Below are positions 20,901 through 28,360 of a stretch of 64,000 nucleotides of DNA, in pieces; the stretch's first letter is position 1; every line of letters begins with the position of its first letter. Source of the stretch: Streptomyces justiciae (GTDB lineage Bacteria > Actinomycetota > Actinomycetes > Streptomycetales > Streptomycetaceae); the NCBI RefSeq assembly GCF_015163075.1, contig NZ_JADDXU010000031.1:1-64000 (forward strand), in the 5' to 3' direction. Made by a program: the position numbers and the translations under genes. Below the pieces are notes generated by a model that saw nothing but the letters and a program-made list of their open reading frames with translations, made no database searches and was not told where the DNA came from.

Positions 20901-22337
20901 CTCGGCACGGCTCTGCGCCAGGGCACCCACCAGGTGGACGTCCTGGTGGAGGCCGGCCATGTGTACGTCTGGCTCGACGGGACGCAGGTACTGGACGCGA
21001 CACCGACGACGCTGCCCTCCAGCGCCCTCCTCGCCCTCTCCGGAGGCACGGCCGACAGCGCCGACGCCCAGACGGTGAGCGGCCTGGTCGTCAGCCAGGG
21101 ACCGGCGCCGGCCGCCAAGGCCTCGGTGTCGCTCGGCCTCACCGCCCCCGGCACCGCTGTGCCTGGCCGATCACTGACCGTCAGCGGCACCATGGCCTCG
21201 ACCGAGGTGCTCGCCGCGGGCCAGACGGTGAGCGTCACCCGGAACGGAACGGCGCTGACCGAGGTGTCGACGGCGGCGGACGGCTCCTTCAAGTTCACCG
21301 ACACCCCGCCCGCGGAAGGCACCTACACCTACGCCGCGAGCTACGCCGGCGACGCCACCCACGAGACGGCGACCGCCACGAGCCTGGTCCAGGCGACCAA
21401 GCTGCCCGGCACGGTCGCCCTGTCGGCCCCGGGCACCGCCACCCGCGCCAAGGAGCTCACCGTGACCGGCACGCTCTCCGGCTCACCCTTCACCACCGGC
21501 CAGGTCGTCAAGGTGACGAAGACCGACCTCGGGCACACGTCCGGGGTGGCGCTCGCCGACGCCAAGGTCGCCGCGAACGGCACCTTCACCTTCAAGGACA
21601 CTCCGCAGATCGGCGGCGCCAACACCTACAAGGTGTCCTACGCCGGCGACGTCTCGCACAAGTCCGCCACCTCCACCGCCACCGTCCAGGTGTCCCGGGC
21701 CGCGACGACCCTGACCATCACCGCCGACCACTCGACGTACAAGTACGCCCAGTACGGGAAGATCACCGCCCACCTGGGCACGACCTACAACAAGCGCACG
21801 GTCTCGATCTACGCCAAGCCGTACGGCGGCACGTCGGTCCTGGTGAAGTCGGGCACGGTGGATTCCCACGGCAATCTGACGGCGTCCTACAAGCTCACCC
21901 GCAACACCACGTTCAGCGCGGTGTTCGCCGGCGACTACCGGTACGCCCCGAAGACCGTCGCCAAGAGCGTGCAGACCTACGTGCGTGTCACGGAGAAACT
22001 CTCCGGCTACTACACGAGCACGTACTACGGCAGCACTCTCTACCGGGTGTACCACCACACCGCCAAGGAGCAGCTCGACGTCACCGTCGCACCCAACAAG
22101 CACGGCCAGTGCGTGAAGTTCCGCGTACAGCGCTACTACAGCGGCGCCTGGCACACCCAGAGCACCAGCTCGTGCGCCGCGCTCAGTTCCAGCAGCACCG
22201 GCCGCCAGAAGATGTCTCTGAGCAGCAGCTCCGTCGGCCGCAAGTACCGCGTCGCCGCTCAGTACGTCCACAGCAGCTCGGACACGACCAACCTCAGCAC
22301 CTGGGGCGCCTGGCAGTACTTCACCGTCAAGCAGTGA
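17913..22337 (+). CDS. Giant secreted PQQ-like beta-propeller protein with Ig-like and lectin-like domains
   Basis: A ~1474-residue exported protein. An arginine-rich N-terminus plus hydrophobic core (GRHRNRRRRWLVGTVAVAAA, cleavage near SAQA) is a signal peptide. Then come a PQQ/quinoprotein-type beta-propeller (to ~530; QIYAQPLVVGDEVIAVTENN, GDGRIFFSTGNG), three choice-of-anchor-D-type beta domains each with a LDFG(Q/E/T)V motif, a concanavalin-like domain (about 870-1060), two Ig-like repeats (AGDATHETATA, AGDVSHKSATS) and a Tyr/Ser-rich end. There is no sortase signal. I chose TTG at 17913 because AGGGGAGGT lies 7-8 nt upstream; GTG at 17874 is possible but has no Shine-Dalgarno. A surface binding or adhesion role is inferred only. 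Confidence 0.8.
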   Translation: MPGFSMPARGGRHRNRRRRWLVGTVAVAAAALIGTTISLVTSSAQADQTTQGVDNLRTNWTQDANGLSPAVVQSSAFGRLFATQLDGQIYAQPLVVGDEVIAVTENNTMYSLDRTTGAIEWSKNYGASWPASAIGCGDLTPQIGATATPVYDPATESLYFTTKVDDGTSTHRHPTWLMHAVDPASGAERTGWPVTIEGSPVNDPTVSFDAYYEQQRPGLLLMDGVVYAGFGAHCDAWPYRGYVVGVSTTEHSITSMWATVTGASTGGAGIWQSGGGLVSDGDGRIFFSTGNGISPAPGPGTTVQGTLAESVVRLQVGADNSLSTADFFSPSDASTLDLTDQDISSGAPMALPDGFGTAEHPHLLVQQGKDGRVFLLDRDNLGGMGQGAQGGDAAVSVSGPYQGMWGHPAFWGGDGGYVYIVGNQGPLRALKYGVRSGGTPALTLTGQSQDTFGYTSGSPLVTSDGTDESSALVWMVSATSASGADGTLRAYSPTPDGDGLLQLLWSAPIGTAAKFVTPTADRGKVYVGTRDGVLYGFGSPARTALTASSLDFGQVGVGGTKSADMKLTATQDVSVTGLKASGAFAVDPSAVPTAEQPTALATDATLDVPITFTPTTTGGINGTLTANLSDGQKLVFALHGVGTRPGLGAAPAAMDFGEVPTGSTSTRNLQITNTGTEAETIDSVDSPSGAFTTSGLPDAGTVVPAGGSFVLSVTYAPVGGEQDSDALVVSSSGGGATHTLSVPVNGTPVTGQGHLEFSTGSLDFGTVPVGSSKSLSFSITNTGNIPVKVTKAKAPTGDFNSAVQLSEGLVIGPEQTAVQSVTFTPRSASDLSAFYEVTGTGEDDNGAAQGAMYVTIKGTGTGTATTTSVKDGKWQTNGSAVAADDGSVQLTPATSQKAGTAVYTEPLRTDGLRATFTTQFGPGNGGTGMTLSLLDPAKNSASAVGAAGTGLGIAGRPGTVIAFDTGWNDTLQAMNFVGIGTSSADSSTIDYQTTVKLGTALRQGTHQVDVLVEAGHVYVWLDGTQVLDATPTTLPSSALLALSGGTADSADAQTVSGLVVSQGPAPAAKASVSLGLTAPGTAVPGRSLTVSGTMASTEVLAAGQTVSVTRNGTALTEVSTAADGSFKFTDTPPAEGTYTYAASYAGDATHETATATSLVQATKLPGTVALSAPGTATRAKELTVTGTLSGSPFTTGQVVKVTKTDLGHTSGVALADAKVAANGTFTFKDTPQIGGANTYKVSYAGDVSHKSATSTATVQVSRAATTLTITADHSTYKYAQYGKITAHLGTTYNKRTVSIYAKPYGGTSVLVKSGTVDSHGNLTASYKLTRNTTFSAVFAGDYRYAPKTVAKSVQTYVRVTEKLSGYYTSTYYGSTLYRVYHHTAKEQLDVTVAPNKHGQCVKFRVQRYYSGAWHTQSTSSCAALSSSSTGRQKMSLSSSSVGRKYRVAAQYVHSSSDTTNLSTWGAWQYFTVKQ

Positions 22338-22361
22338 GCCCGACCTCGCCCCAGCTGTGAC

Positions 22362-22399
22362 GAGCCCCGCCCCCGGCCACCGGCCCGGGGGCGGGGCTC
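22362..22399. terminator. Bidirectional terminator between convergent genes
   Basis: Strong GC hairpin (GAGCCCCGCCCCCGGCC paired with GGCCCGGGGGCGGGGCTC, one bulged base) between the end of the giant secreted protein gene and the end of truA, overlapping the truA stop. It can serve both strands. Confidence 0.8.
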
Positions 22400-23252
22400 A
22401 GCAACAGCCCCCCGGCAGCGTCCGCCGATTCCGCGCCTCCTTGTTCCGCGCGGCCAGCAACTCATCCGCCGGATACCCCACCTCCTCCAACGTCAGCCCA
22501 TGCGGCCGCACCACATGCACAGCCGAGTCCCGCACCCCCGCCGCCAACACCTTCCCCGGCCACTCGGCGCCCCGATGCCCGTCCCCCACGAACAGCAGCG
22601 CCCCGATCAGCGACCGCACCATGTTGTGACAGAAGGCATCCGCCCGCACCGTCGCCGTGATGATCCCGTCCGCGCCCCGCTCCAGCCGAAGCTCCTGGAG
22701 CGTACGGATCGTCGTCGCCCCCTCCCGCTTCTTGCAGTACGCGGCGAAGTCGTGCTCCCCCAGCAGCCGTTCGGCCGCCTCGTTCATCGCGTCGACGTCG
22801 AGCGGCCAGTCGTGCCACAGCACATGGTTGCGCAGCAGCGGATCGACACCGCCCGGATTGTCGGTCACCCGGTACGCGTACCGCCGCCACACCGCAGAGA
22901 ACCGCGCGTTGAACCCGCTCGGCGCCTCCCGCAGCGCCCACACCCGCACGTCCTTCGGCAACCGCCCGGCAAGCCGCTTCAGCAGCTTCTCGTGATGCTC
23001 GCGCCAGACGGACTCCGGCAGGTCCACATGAGCCACCTGGCCCCGGGCATGGACCCCGGCATCGGTCCGCCCGGCGACCGTCAGCTCGTACGTCGTCCCG
23101 CCCGACCGCGTCACCGTCCGCAGGGCATCCTCGATCTCCCCCTGCACGGTCCGCCGCCCGCCGGCCTGCTTGGCCCAGCCGGAGAACTCGGTCCCGTCGT
23201 AGGACAGGTCGAGGCGGACACGGACATCACCTGGCTTTACTTCGTCACTCAC
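22398..23252 (-). CDS. truA: tRNA pseudouridine(38-40) synthase
   Basis: Converts uridines 38-40 of the tRNA anticodon arm to pseudouridine. The 284-residue product has RLDLSYDGTEFSGWAKQ at the start, the catalytic-aspartate motif AGRTDAGVHARGQV, RRYAYRV and FCHNMVRSLIGALLFVG, all diagnostic of TruA. It starts with ATG at 23252. It usually follows rplQ in actinobacteria; here a gene for a secreted protein with its own terminator sits between them, so truA is probably transcribed separately. Confidence 0.95.
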   Translation of the reverse strand: MSDEVKPGDVRVRLDLSYDGTEFSGWAKQAGGRRTVQGEIEDALRTVTRSGGTTYELTVAGRTDAGVHARGQVAHVDLPESVWREHHEKLLKRLAGRLPKDVRVWALREAPSGFNARFSAVWRRYAYRVTDNPGGVDPLLRNHVLWHDWPLDVDAMNEAAERLLGEHDFAAYCKKREGATTIRTLQELRLERGADGIITATVRADAFCHNMVRSLIGALLFVGDGHRGAEWPGKVLAAGVRDSAVHVVRPHGLTLEEVGYPADELLAARNKEARNRRTLPGGCC

Positions 23253-23275
23253 GCCTGAATCCTCTCAGGAACGCG

Positions 23276-23306
23276 CGACGGGTCCGCCCGAGCGGCGGAC
23301 CCGTCG
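23276..23306 (-). terminator. Terminator of the secreted-protein gene
   Basis: Perfect 13-bp stem (CGACGGGTCCGCC, 23276-23288, with its complement 23294-23306) around a CGAGC loop, 18 nt past the stop codon at 23325. Confidence 0.85.
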
Positions 23307-23324
23307 TGACGCAGCGGAGGCCGA

Positions 23325-24734
23325 TCAGCCCCGGCGCGTCGGATTCAGCACGATCTCCCCGGAGTCGTTCGCGGGGTTCCCCTCGTTCGGCATCGTGTAC
23401 GCGAAGAACGCCCGCCCGGTGGCGTTCTTGATCACCTCGTCGACGCGCAGGCCGAAAGTGAAGGTGCGGGAGGCGTCCTCCAGGATCGGCGTGCCGATGA
23501 AGCAGAAGTAGTCACCCTCGGAGCCCTCCCAGCCCGGCCGGCAGTCCTCGGGGACCGTGGTGGCCGTGGTGCCCGGGGGCAGGTCGACCCAGAACGAGAT
23601 CGGCTCGCCGCCGGACCGGAGCAGCGCCAGCCAGGCGGGACCGTGGTTGGCGAAGCCGACGTCCACCGACACCGTCTCGCCCTTGTGGGCCCGCAGCCGC
23701 TCACCGGTCAGATCGAGGTCGAAGGTGTTCGTCGTCGGGAAGTCCGTCTCGGCCCACCGCGCGTACCCGGCCGGGTCCGCGTCGGGCAGCGGGACCAGGT
23801 CCAGCGCCGGGCCCTGGCCCGCCTGGTAGTCACCCTCGGCCAGCAGCTCGCGCGCCTGCTCGGCGGGCACCGCGCTGAAGGAGTACGACAGGTTGTCGTA
23901 CAGCGCGAAGTCGGCCGTCGCGACGGGGAAGGGCGCGCTCAGCCCGTACGCCGCCTCTCCCGCGAACTCGCTGTCAAAGATGCACAGCGCCGTGGAGCGC
24001 CCGAGCAGGTCGTCGGCCTCCCGCGGGTCGTACCAGCAGTTGCCGAAGCTGCTGGGGAAGGACAGGCCCCGGCTGCCGGAGACCCGCAGCACGACCCCCT
24101 GTCCGCCCAGCCCGCCCACGTTGCGGAAGCCCAGCGGCGCCTGGAAGGTGTCGCCGGCCTGGAAGCCCGCGGGCTCGGTGAGCTGCTTCATCTGGAGTTC
24201 CGGCCCGCCGACCAGCACGTCCACCGTGTGCCCCGTGAAGGCCAGCCCCTCGCCCGCGGCGGTGATCTGGATGGTGCCGAGGTCGCCCGCGGCGCTCTCG
24301 TCGGTCACGTCCAGCCGGATGCCGCCGAGGTCGTTGTAGTCGCTCCCGGCGTAGATCTCGTAGCCGGTGCAGGTGGCGACCAGGCCCTCCACGGTGCACC
24401 CCTGAGACCCGCCCAGCCGGGAGAAGTCCACCGCGGCCACGCCCGCCAGGGAGCTCGCGTCCACCGTGACCGTGTACGCGCCGTTGTGGATCGGCCAGAT
24501 GACGCCGTTGTCGTCGGGCACGGCTTCGCCGGGCGCCTGCAACCCCAGCTGGATCTGCGGCTCGTCGGACCCGTCGGGGTCCGGGTGCAGCGACAGGTTC
24601 ACGCTGTCCGGCCCGGTGACGGTGACCGGCAGCGGGCCGTCCTCGGCCTGAGCGGGACCGGCCAGCGCCGTACCGACCAGCGCGGCCAGCGCGAACGCGG
24701 ACATGCTGCGCCGCACTGCGGCGAGAGAAATCAT
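23325..24734 (-). CDS. Secreted protein of unknown function
   Basis: A 469-residue exported protein. A Sec signal peptide is clear (MISLAAVRRSMSAFALAALV, cleavage after AQA). The rest is beta-rich with acidic and aromatic residues, several cysteines (QGCTVEGLVATCTG, NCWYDP, EDCRPG, YFCFIG) that could form disulfides, and DUF11/CARDB-like phrases such as VGFANHGPAWLALL. There is no sortase motif or C-terminal membrane anchor. The ATG at 24734 has GGGGG about 5 nt upstream. It is an accessory gene inserted between rplQ and truA. Function not recognised. Confidence 0.78.
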   Translation of the reverse strand: MISLAAVRRSMSAFALAALVGTALAGPAQAEDGPLPVTVTGPDSVNLSLHPDPDGSDEPQIQLGLQAPGEAVPDDNGVIWPIHNGAYTVTVDASSLAGVAAVDFSRLGGSQGCTVEGLVATCTGYEIYAGSDYNDLGGIRLDVTDESAAGDLGTIQITAAGEGLAFTGHTVDVLVGGPELQMKQLTEPAGFQAGDTFQAPLGFRNVGGLGGQGVVLRVSGSRGLSFPSSFGNCWYDPREADDLLGRSTALCIFDSEFAGEAAYGLSAPFPVATADFALYDNLSYSFSAVPAEQARELLAEGDYQAGQGPALDLVPLPDADPAGYARWAETDFPTTNTFDLDLTGERLRAHKGETVSVDVGFANHGPAWLALLRSGGEPISFWVDLPPGTTATTVPEDCRPGWEGSEGDYFCFIGTPILEDASRTFTFGLRVDEVIKNATGRAFFAYTMPNEGNPANDSGEIVLNPTRRG

Positions 24735-24829
24735 GGGACCCCCGGGGTTCAGCCGTCGAGCGCCGCAGGATCAGCGGCGCACTTGCATGACCTGTGAACC
24801 CGCTGTGAGGTTGCCCCGGAAAACGGCGA

Positions 24830-24859
24830 ACGGGCCCGCCCCCGAAGGGGCGGGCCCGT
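24830..24859 (-). terminator. Terminator of the alpha operon after rplQ
   Basis: Perfect 13-bp stem (ACGGGCCCGCCCC, 24830-24842, with its complement 24847-24859) and a CGAA tetraloop, starting 15 nt after the rplQ stop codon. Confidence 0.88.
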
Positions 24860-24874
24860 CACGACGCGGGAGCG

Positions 24875-25387
24875 TCAGGCGTCCTTGGACTCCTCGGTGG
24901 CGGCGTCCTCAGCCTCGTCGGCCTTGGTCACGTCGACCTTGGTCTCCTCGGCGGCCGGAGCAGCCTCGGCGTCCTTCGCGGCGCGCTTGGTGGCGGCCTC
25001 GGCCTCACCCGTCGCCTGCTGCGCGACCGTCAGCGCCTCGACCAGCTCGATGACAGCCATGGGCGCGTTGTCGCCCCGGCGGTTACCGATCTTGGTGATA
25101 CGGGTGTAGCCACCCGGACGGTTCTCGTACCGCGGGCCGATCTCGGTGAAGAGCGTGTGGACGACGCTCTTGTCCGTGATGACCTGGAGCACCTGGCGGC
25201 GGTTGTGAAGGTCGCCCTTCTTCGCCTTGGTCACCAGACGCTCGGCGTACGGCCGCAGACGGCGGGCCTTCGCCTCGGTGGTGGTGATGCGGCCGTGCTC
25301 GAACAGCGACTTCGCGAGGTTCGCGAGGAGCAGCTTCTCGTGCGCGGCGCTGCCGCCCAGACGGGCACCCTTGGTGGGCTTCGGCAT
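24875..25387 (-). CDS. rplQ: 50S ribosomal protein L17
   Basis: Large-subunit protein near the exit tunnel. The first ~115 residues are the conserved core (MPKPTKGARLGGSAAHEKLLLANL, GRITTTEAKARRLRPYAERL, PGGYTRITKI). A ~55-residue Ala/Glu/Lys-rich low-complexity tail ends EESKDA, longer than in E. coli but common in actinobacteria. It is the last gene of the infA-rpmJ-rpsM-rpsK-rpoA-rplQ group and is followed by a strong terminator. Confidence 0.97.
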   Translation of the reverse strand: MPKPTKGARLGGSAAHEKLLLANLAKSLFEHGRITTTEAKARRLRPYAERLVTKAKKGDLHNRRQVLQVITDKSVVHTLFTEIGPRYENRPGGYTRITKIGNRRGDNAPMAVIELVEALTVAQQATGEAEAATKRAAKDAEAAPAAEETKVDVTKADEAEDAATEESKDA

Positions 25388-25491
25388 TTCTTTCTCCTTG
25401 GTCTGCCCCGGCCGTATCAGGTACCGGGGTCAGGAACCCGATGAGCGGATGCTCACCGGCAACGACCGATCAAGCACTGATCAGTACTGAC

Positions 25492-26514
25492 TCAGTACTG
25501 CTCGGTCTCCACAAAACCCGCGTCCGCGTCGTCGTCGGCGCCGAAGGCGTCGGCGGCGGCGGTCGGGTCGAATCCGGGCGGGCTGTCCTTGAGGGCCAGG
25601 CCCATGCCGGCCAGCTTCGCCTTGACCTCGTCGATGGACTTCGCACCGAAGTTGCGGATGTCCAGGAGGTCGGCCTCGGAGCGGGCGACGAGCTCACCCA
25701 CGGAGTGGATGCCCTCACGCTTGAGGCAGTTGTACGAGCGGACCGTGAGCTCCAGCTCCTCGATCGGCAGCGCGAGGTCGGCGGCCAGGGCGGCGTCCGT
25801 GGGGGACGGGCCCATGTCGATGCCCTCGGCGTCGATGTTCAGCTCGCGGGCGAGACCGAACAGCTCGACCAGCGTCTTACCGGCGGACGCCATGGCGTCA
25901 CGCGGCCGCATGGCCTGCTTGGTCTCGACGTCGACGATCAGCTTGTCGAAGTCGGTGCGCTGCTCGACACGCGTGGCCTCGACCTTGTACGTGACCTTCA
26001 GCACCGGCGAGTAGATGGAGTCGACCGGGATACGGCCGATCTCCTGGCCCACCTGCTTGTTCTGCACGGCGGAGACGTAACCGCGGCCACGCTCGACCGT
26101 CAGCTCCATCTCCAGCTTGCCCTTGCCGTTGAGCGTGGCGAGGACCAGGTCGGGGTTGTGCACCTCGACACCGGCCGGGGGCGCGATGTCGGCGGCGGTG
26201 ACCAGACCCGGGCCCTGCTTGCGCAGGTACATCACGACCGGCTCGTCGTGCTCCGAGGAGACGACCAGCTGCTTGATGTTGAGGATCAGGTCGGTGACGT
26301 CCTCCTTGACGCCCGGCACGGTGGTGAACTCGTGCAGGACACCGTCGATGCGGATGCTGGTGACAGCAGCGCCGGGGATCGACGACAGGAGGGTGCGGCG
26401 CAGGGAGTTGCCGAGGGTGTAGCCGAAGCCCGGCTCCAGCGGCTCGATCACGAACCGGGAGCGGAACTCGTCGACGACCTCTTCGGTCAACGAGGGACGC
26501 TGAGCGATCAGCAT
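25492..26514 (-). CDS. rpoA: RNA polymerase alpha subunit
   Basis: Scaffold for RNA polymerase assembly; its C-terminal domain contacts activators and UP elements. The 340-residue protein has the N-terminal dimerisation domain (about 1-230: GYTLGNSLRRTLLSSIPGAAV, VYDSI-like GRIPVDSIYSPVLKV) and the alpha-CTD (about 250-325: RSYNCLKREGIHSVGELVAR, DLLDIRNFGAKSIDEV). The acidic tail ends FVETEQY. Position between rpsK and rplQ is the standard alpha operon order. The beta' gene rpoC is at the other end of the window. Confidence 0.98.
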   Translation of the reverse strand: MLIAQRPSLTEEVVDEFRSRFVIEPLEPGFGYTLGNSLRRTLLSSIPGAAVTSIRIDGVLHEFTTVPGVKEDVTDLILNIKQLVVSSEHDEPVVMYLRKQGPGLVTAADIAPPAGVEVHNPDLVLATLNGKGKLEMELTVERGRGYVSAVQNKQVGQEIGRIPVDSIYSPVLKVTYKVEATRVEQRTDFDKLIVDVETKQAMRPRDAMASAGKTLVELFGLARELNIDAEGIDMGPSPTDAALAADLALPIEELELTVRSYNCLKREGIHSVGELVARSEADLLDIRNFGAKSIDEVKAKLAGMGLALKDSPPGFDPTAAADAFGADDDADAGFVETEQY

Positions 26515-26627
26515 GTTGCGTTCCTTCTGTCAGGGGCGCCCGCTATTTGACGCCCTGATATGTGACAAGGGTACGGGCGATACGACTCAGAAGAGCCGTA
26601 CCGCCCGAGAAGCCCTGCGAAGCGAGG

Positions 26628-27032
26628 TCAGACGCGACGACGCTTCGGCGGACGGCAGCCGTTGTGCGGGGTGGGCGTGACGTCCTGGATCGAGCCGACC
26701 TCGAGACCGGTGGCCTGGAGGGAGCGGATCGCGGTCTCGCGACCGGAGCCCGGGCCCTTCACGAAGACGTCGACCTTGCGCATGCCGTGCTCCTGCGCGC
26801 GGCGGGCGGCCGACTCGGCGGCCATCTGCGCGGCGAAGGGGGTGGACTTGCGCGAGCCCTTGAAGCCGACGTGGCCGGCGGAGGCCCAGGAGATCACGTT
26901 GCCGGACGGGTCCGTGATCGAGACGATCGTGTTGTTGAACGTGCTCTTGATGTGCGCGTGGCCGTGAGCGACGTTCTTCTTTTCCTTGCGGCGCACCTTC
27001 TTGGCAGCGCCCTGACGACCCTTGGGGGGCAT
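26628..27032 (-). CDS. rpsK: 30S ribosomal protein S11
   Basis: Small-subunit platform protein near the mRNA exit. The 134-residue sequence has VAHGHAHIKSTFNNTIVSITD, ISWASAGHVGFKGSRKSTPFAAQ and the C-terminal DVTPTPHNGCRPPKRRRV, nearly invariant in bacteria. It starts ATG at 27032, 70 nt after rpsM, and is followed by rpoA. Confidence 0.98.
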   Translation of the reverse strand: MPPKGRQGAAKKVRRKEKKNVAHGHAHIKSTFNNTIVSITDPSGNVISWASAGHVGFKGSRKSTPFAAQMAAESAARRAQEHGMRKVDVFVKGPGSGRETAIRSLQATGLEVGSIQDVTPTPHNGCRPPKRRRV

Positions 27033-27102
27033 CTACAAACTCCTACGGGGAGGTGGTCGGTCCTACAGCGAAGACCGCTGATGAAGCGTTGTCCGCTGAG
27101 GA

Positions 27103-27483
27103 CTACTTCTTGCCCGGCTTCTTCTTGCCGGCGATGGCGCGACGCGGGCCCTTGCGGGTGCGGGCGTTCGTGCTCGTACGCTGACCGCGGACGGGCAGAC
27201 CACGACGGTGACGGAGACCCTGGTAGCAGCCGATCTCGACCTTGCGGCGGATGTCGGCCTGGATCTCGCGACGGAGGTCACCCTCGGTCTTGATGTTGTT
27301 GTCGACGTACTCACGAATCGCGACGAGCTGCTCCTCGGAGAGGTCGCGAACGCGGGTGTTCGGGTCGATACCGGTCTCGGCCAGCGTCTGCTGGGAGAGG
27401 GTCCGGCCGATGCCGAACACGTAGGTGAGGGCGACCTCCACGCGCTTGTCGCGCGGGATGTCAACACCGGAAACGCGTGCCAT
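27103..27483 (-). CDS. rpsM: 30S ribosomal protein S13
   Basis: Small-subunit head protein that contacts P-site tRNA and forms inter-subunit bridges. The 126-residue product begins MARVSGVDIPRDKRVEVALT and has YVFGIGRTLSQQTL, the H2TH-like central helices and the basic tail RGQRTSTNARTRKGPRR. It starts ATG at 27483 and lies ~195 nt after rpmJ in the alpha operon. Confidence 0.98.
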   Translation of the reverse strand: MARVSGVDIPRDKRVEVALTYVFGIGRTLSQQTLAETGIDPNTRVRDLSEEQLVAIREYVDNNIKTEGDLRREIQADIRRKVEIGCYQGLRHRRGLPVRGQRTSTNARTRKGPRRAIAGKKKPGKK

Positions 27484-27678
27484 TCAATGGCTCCTGGTGA
27501 TCTTCGGAGGTCTTCCGCAGAACCGGCTCCCAGCCGCCGTACCAGGTACGAACTGGGTCCTCGGCCTCCGAACCGAGGGTGTCAGACGGACGATCGTCCG
27601 CCTGGGTCCTGCGTATGAACAATTCAGCTCGCGTCGCGCGAATCTCTGCGATGTCGATGCAGAGGGATTGGTCGTGCG

Positions 27679-27792
27679 TCAGCCCTGGCGCTGCTTGTGG
27701 CGCGGGTTCTCGCAGATGACCATGACCCGACCGTGACGGCGGATCACCCTGCACTTGTCGCAGATCTTCTTGACGCTCGGCTTGACCTTCAT
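27679..27792 (-). CDS. rpmJ: 50S ribosomal protein L36
   Basis: A 37-residue large-subunit protein. The sequence starts MKVKPSVKKICDKC and ends NPRHKQRQG. Cys11, Cys14, Cys27 and His32 form the zinc-binding ribbon of the C+ type of L36, the version used under zinc-sufficient conditions. It starts ATG at 27792, 60 nt after infA, with the normal infA-rpmJ-rpsM order. Confidence 0.97.
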   Translation of the reverse strand: MKVKPSVKKICDKCRVIRRHGRVMVICENPRHKQRQG

Positions 27793-27852
27793 TGGGTGAG
27801 GTTCTCCGGGTCAGTGCCACCACCCCGTCCGAGGACGGGATGCGGGCAAGAT

Positions 27853-28074
27853 CTACTTGTAGCGGTAGACGATCCGGCCACGCGTCAGGTCGTACGGAGA
27901 CAGCTCCACCACGACCCGGTCGTCAGGGAGGATGCGGATGTAGTGCATACGCATCTTGCCGCTGATGTGTGCCAGGACCTGGTGGCCGTTCTGGAGCTCG
28001 ACCTTGAACATGGCGTTCGGAAGAGACTCGACGACAGTGCCCTCGATCTCGATGGCACCTTGCTTCTTGGCCAC
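27853..28074 (-). CDS. infA: Translation initiation factor IF-1
   Basis: Small OB-fold factor that occupies the ribosomal A site during initiation. The 73-residue protein MAKKQGAIEIEGTVVESLPN ... ISGKMRMHYIRILPDDRVVVELSPYDLTRGRIVYRYK is the standard form. It begins the alpha-operon run. Upstream on the minus strand I see only a weak TAGACT-like -10 candidate (28168-28173), so the promoter is unassigned. Confidence 0.98.
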   Translation of the reverse strand: MAKKQGAIEIEGTVVESLPNAMFKVELQNGHQVLAHISGKMRMHYIRILPDDRVVVELSPYDLTRGRIVYRYK

Positions 28075-28210
28075 GCTTCGCCCTTCGAATCGACTACCTT
28101 GATCGACTCCCGCACTTTTCCCTTACGGGTGCATGCGGACATGCGGGTGCACGAGAGCCGACGAGTCAGTCTACGTCAGCGCACCCGGAAAGACGAATCG
28201 AGGAAGAATG

Positions 28211-28241
28211 CCCGGCGGCGGAGATCATTAAGCACGCCGGG
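28211..28241 (-). terminator. Weak hairpin between map and infA
   Basis: 7-bp stem CCCGGCG / CGCCGGG with a 17-nt loop, downstream of map and the dispersed repeat and upstream of infA. It could help end the map transcript, but the loop is long and no U-run follows. Confidence 0.35.
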
Positions 28242-28255
28242 TACACAGACGCCGG

Positions 28256-28326
28256 TAGGGGCGCGGGGCTGTATCGATATGCGGCTCCGCCGCGTGGGCG
28301 CGAGCGACCACGACGAACCCGCAGCC
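28256..28326 (+). repeat. Streptomyces-type dispersed repeat, copy 2
   Basis: Same layout as 5954-6026: TAGGGGCGCGGGGCTGT, variable spacer, GCGGCTCCGCCGCG, GGGCGCGA, variable bases, CCACGACGAACCCGCAGCC. The two spacers differ while the conserved blocks are nearly identical. It lies between map and infA. Confidence 0.8.
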
Positions 28327-28360
28327 GCCCGCCGACCGGACCGCCCTCCCCGGAACGCGC

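Noticed and set aside
17862..20960. A 1032-aa minus-strand frame opposite the giant secreted protein
   Set aside because: Composition is typical of antisense to a Thr/Gly/Ser-rich gene, with no recognisable domain and no ribosome binding site.
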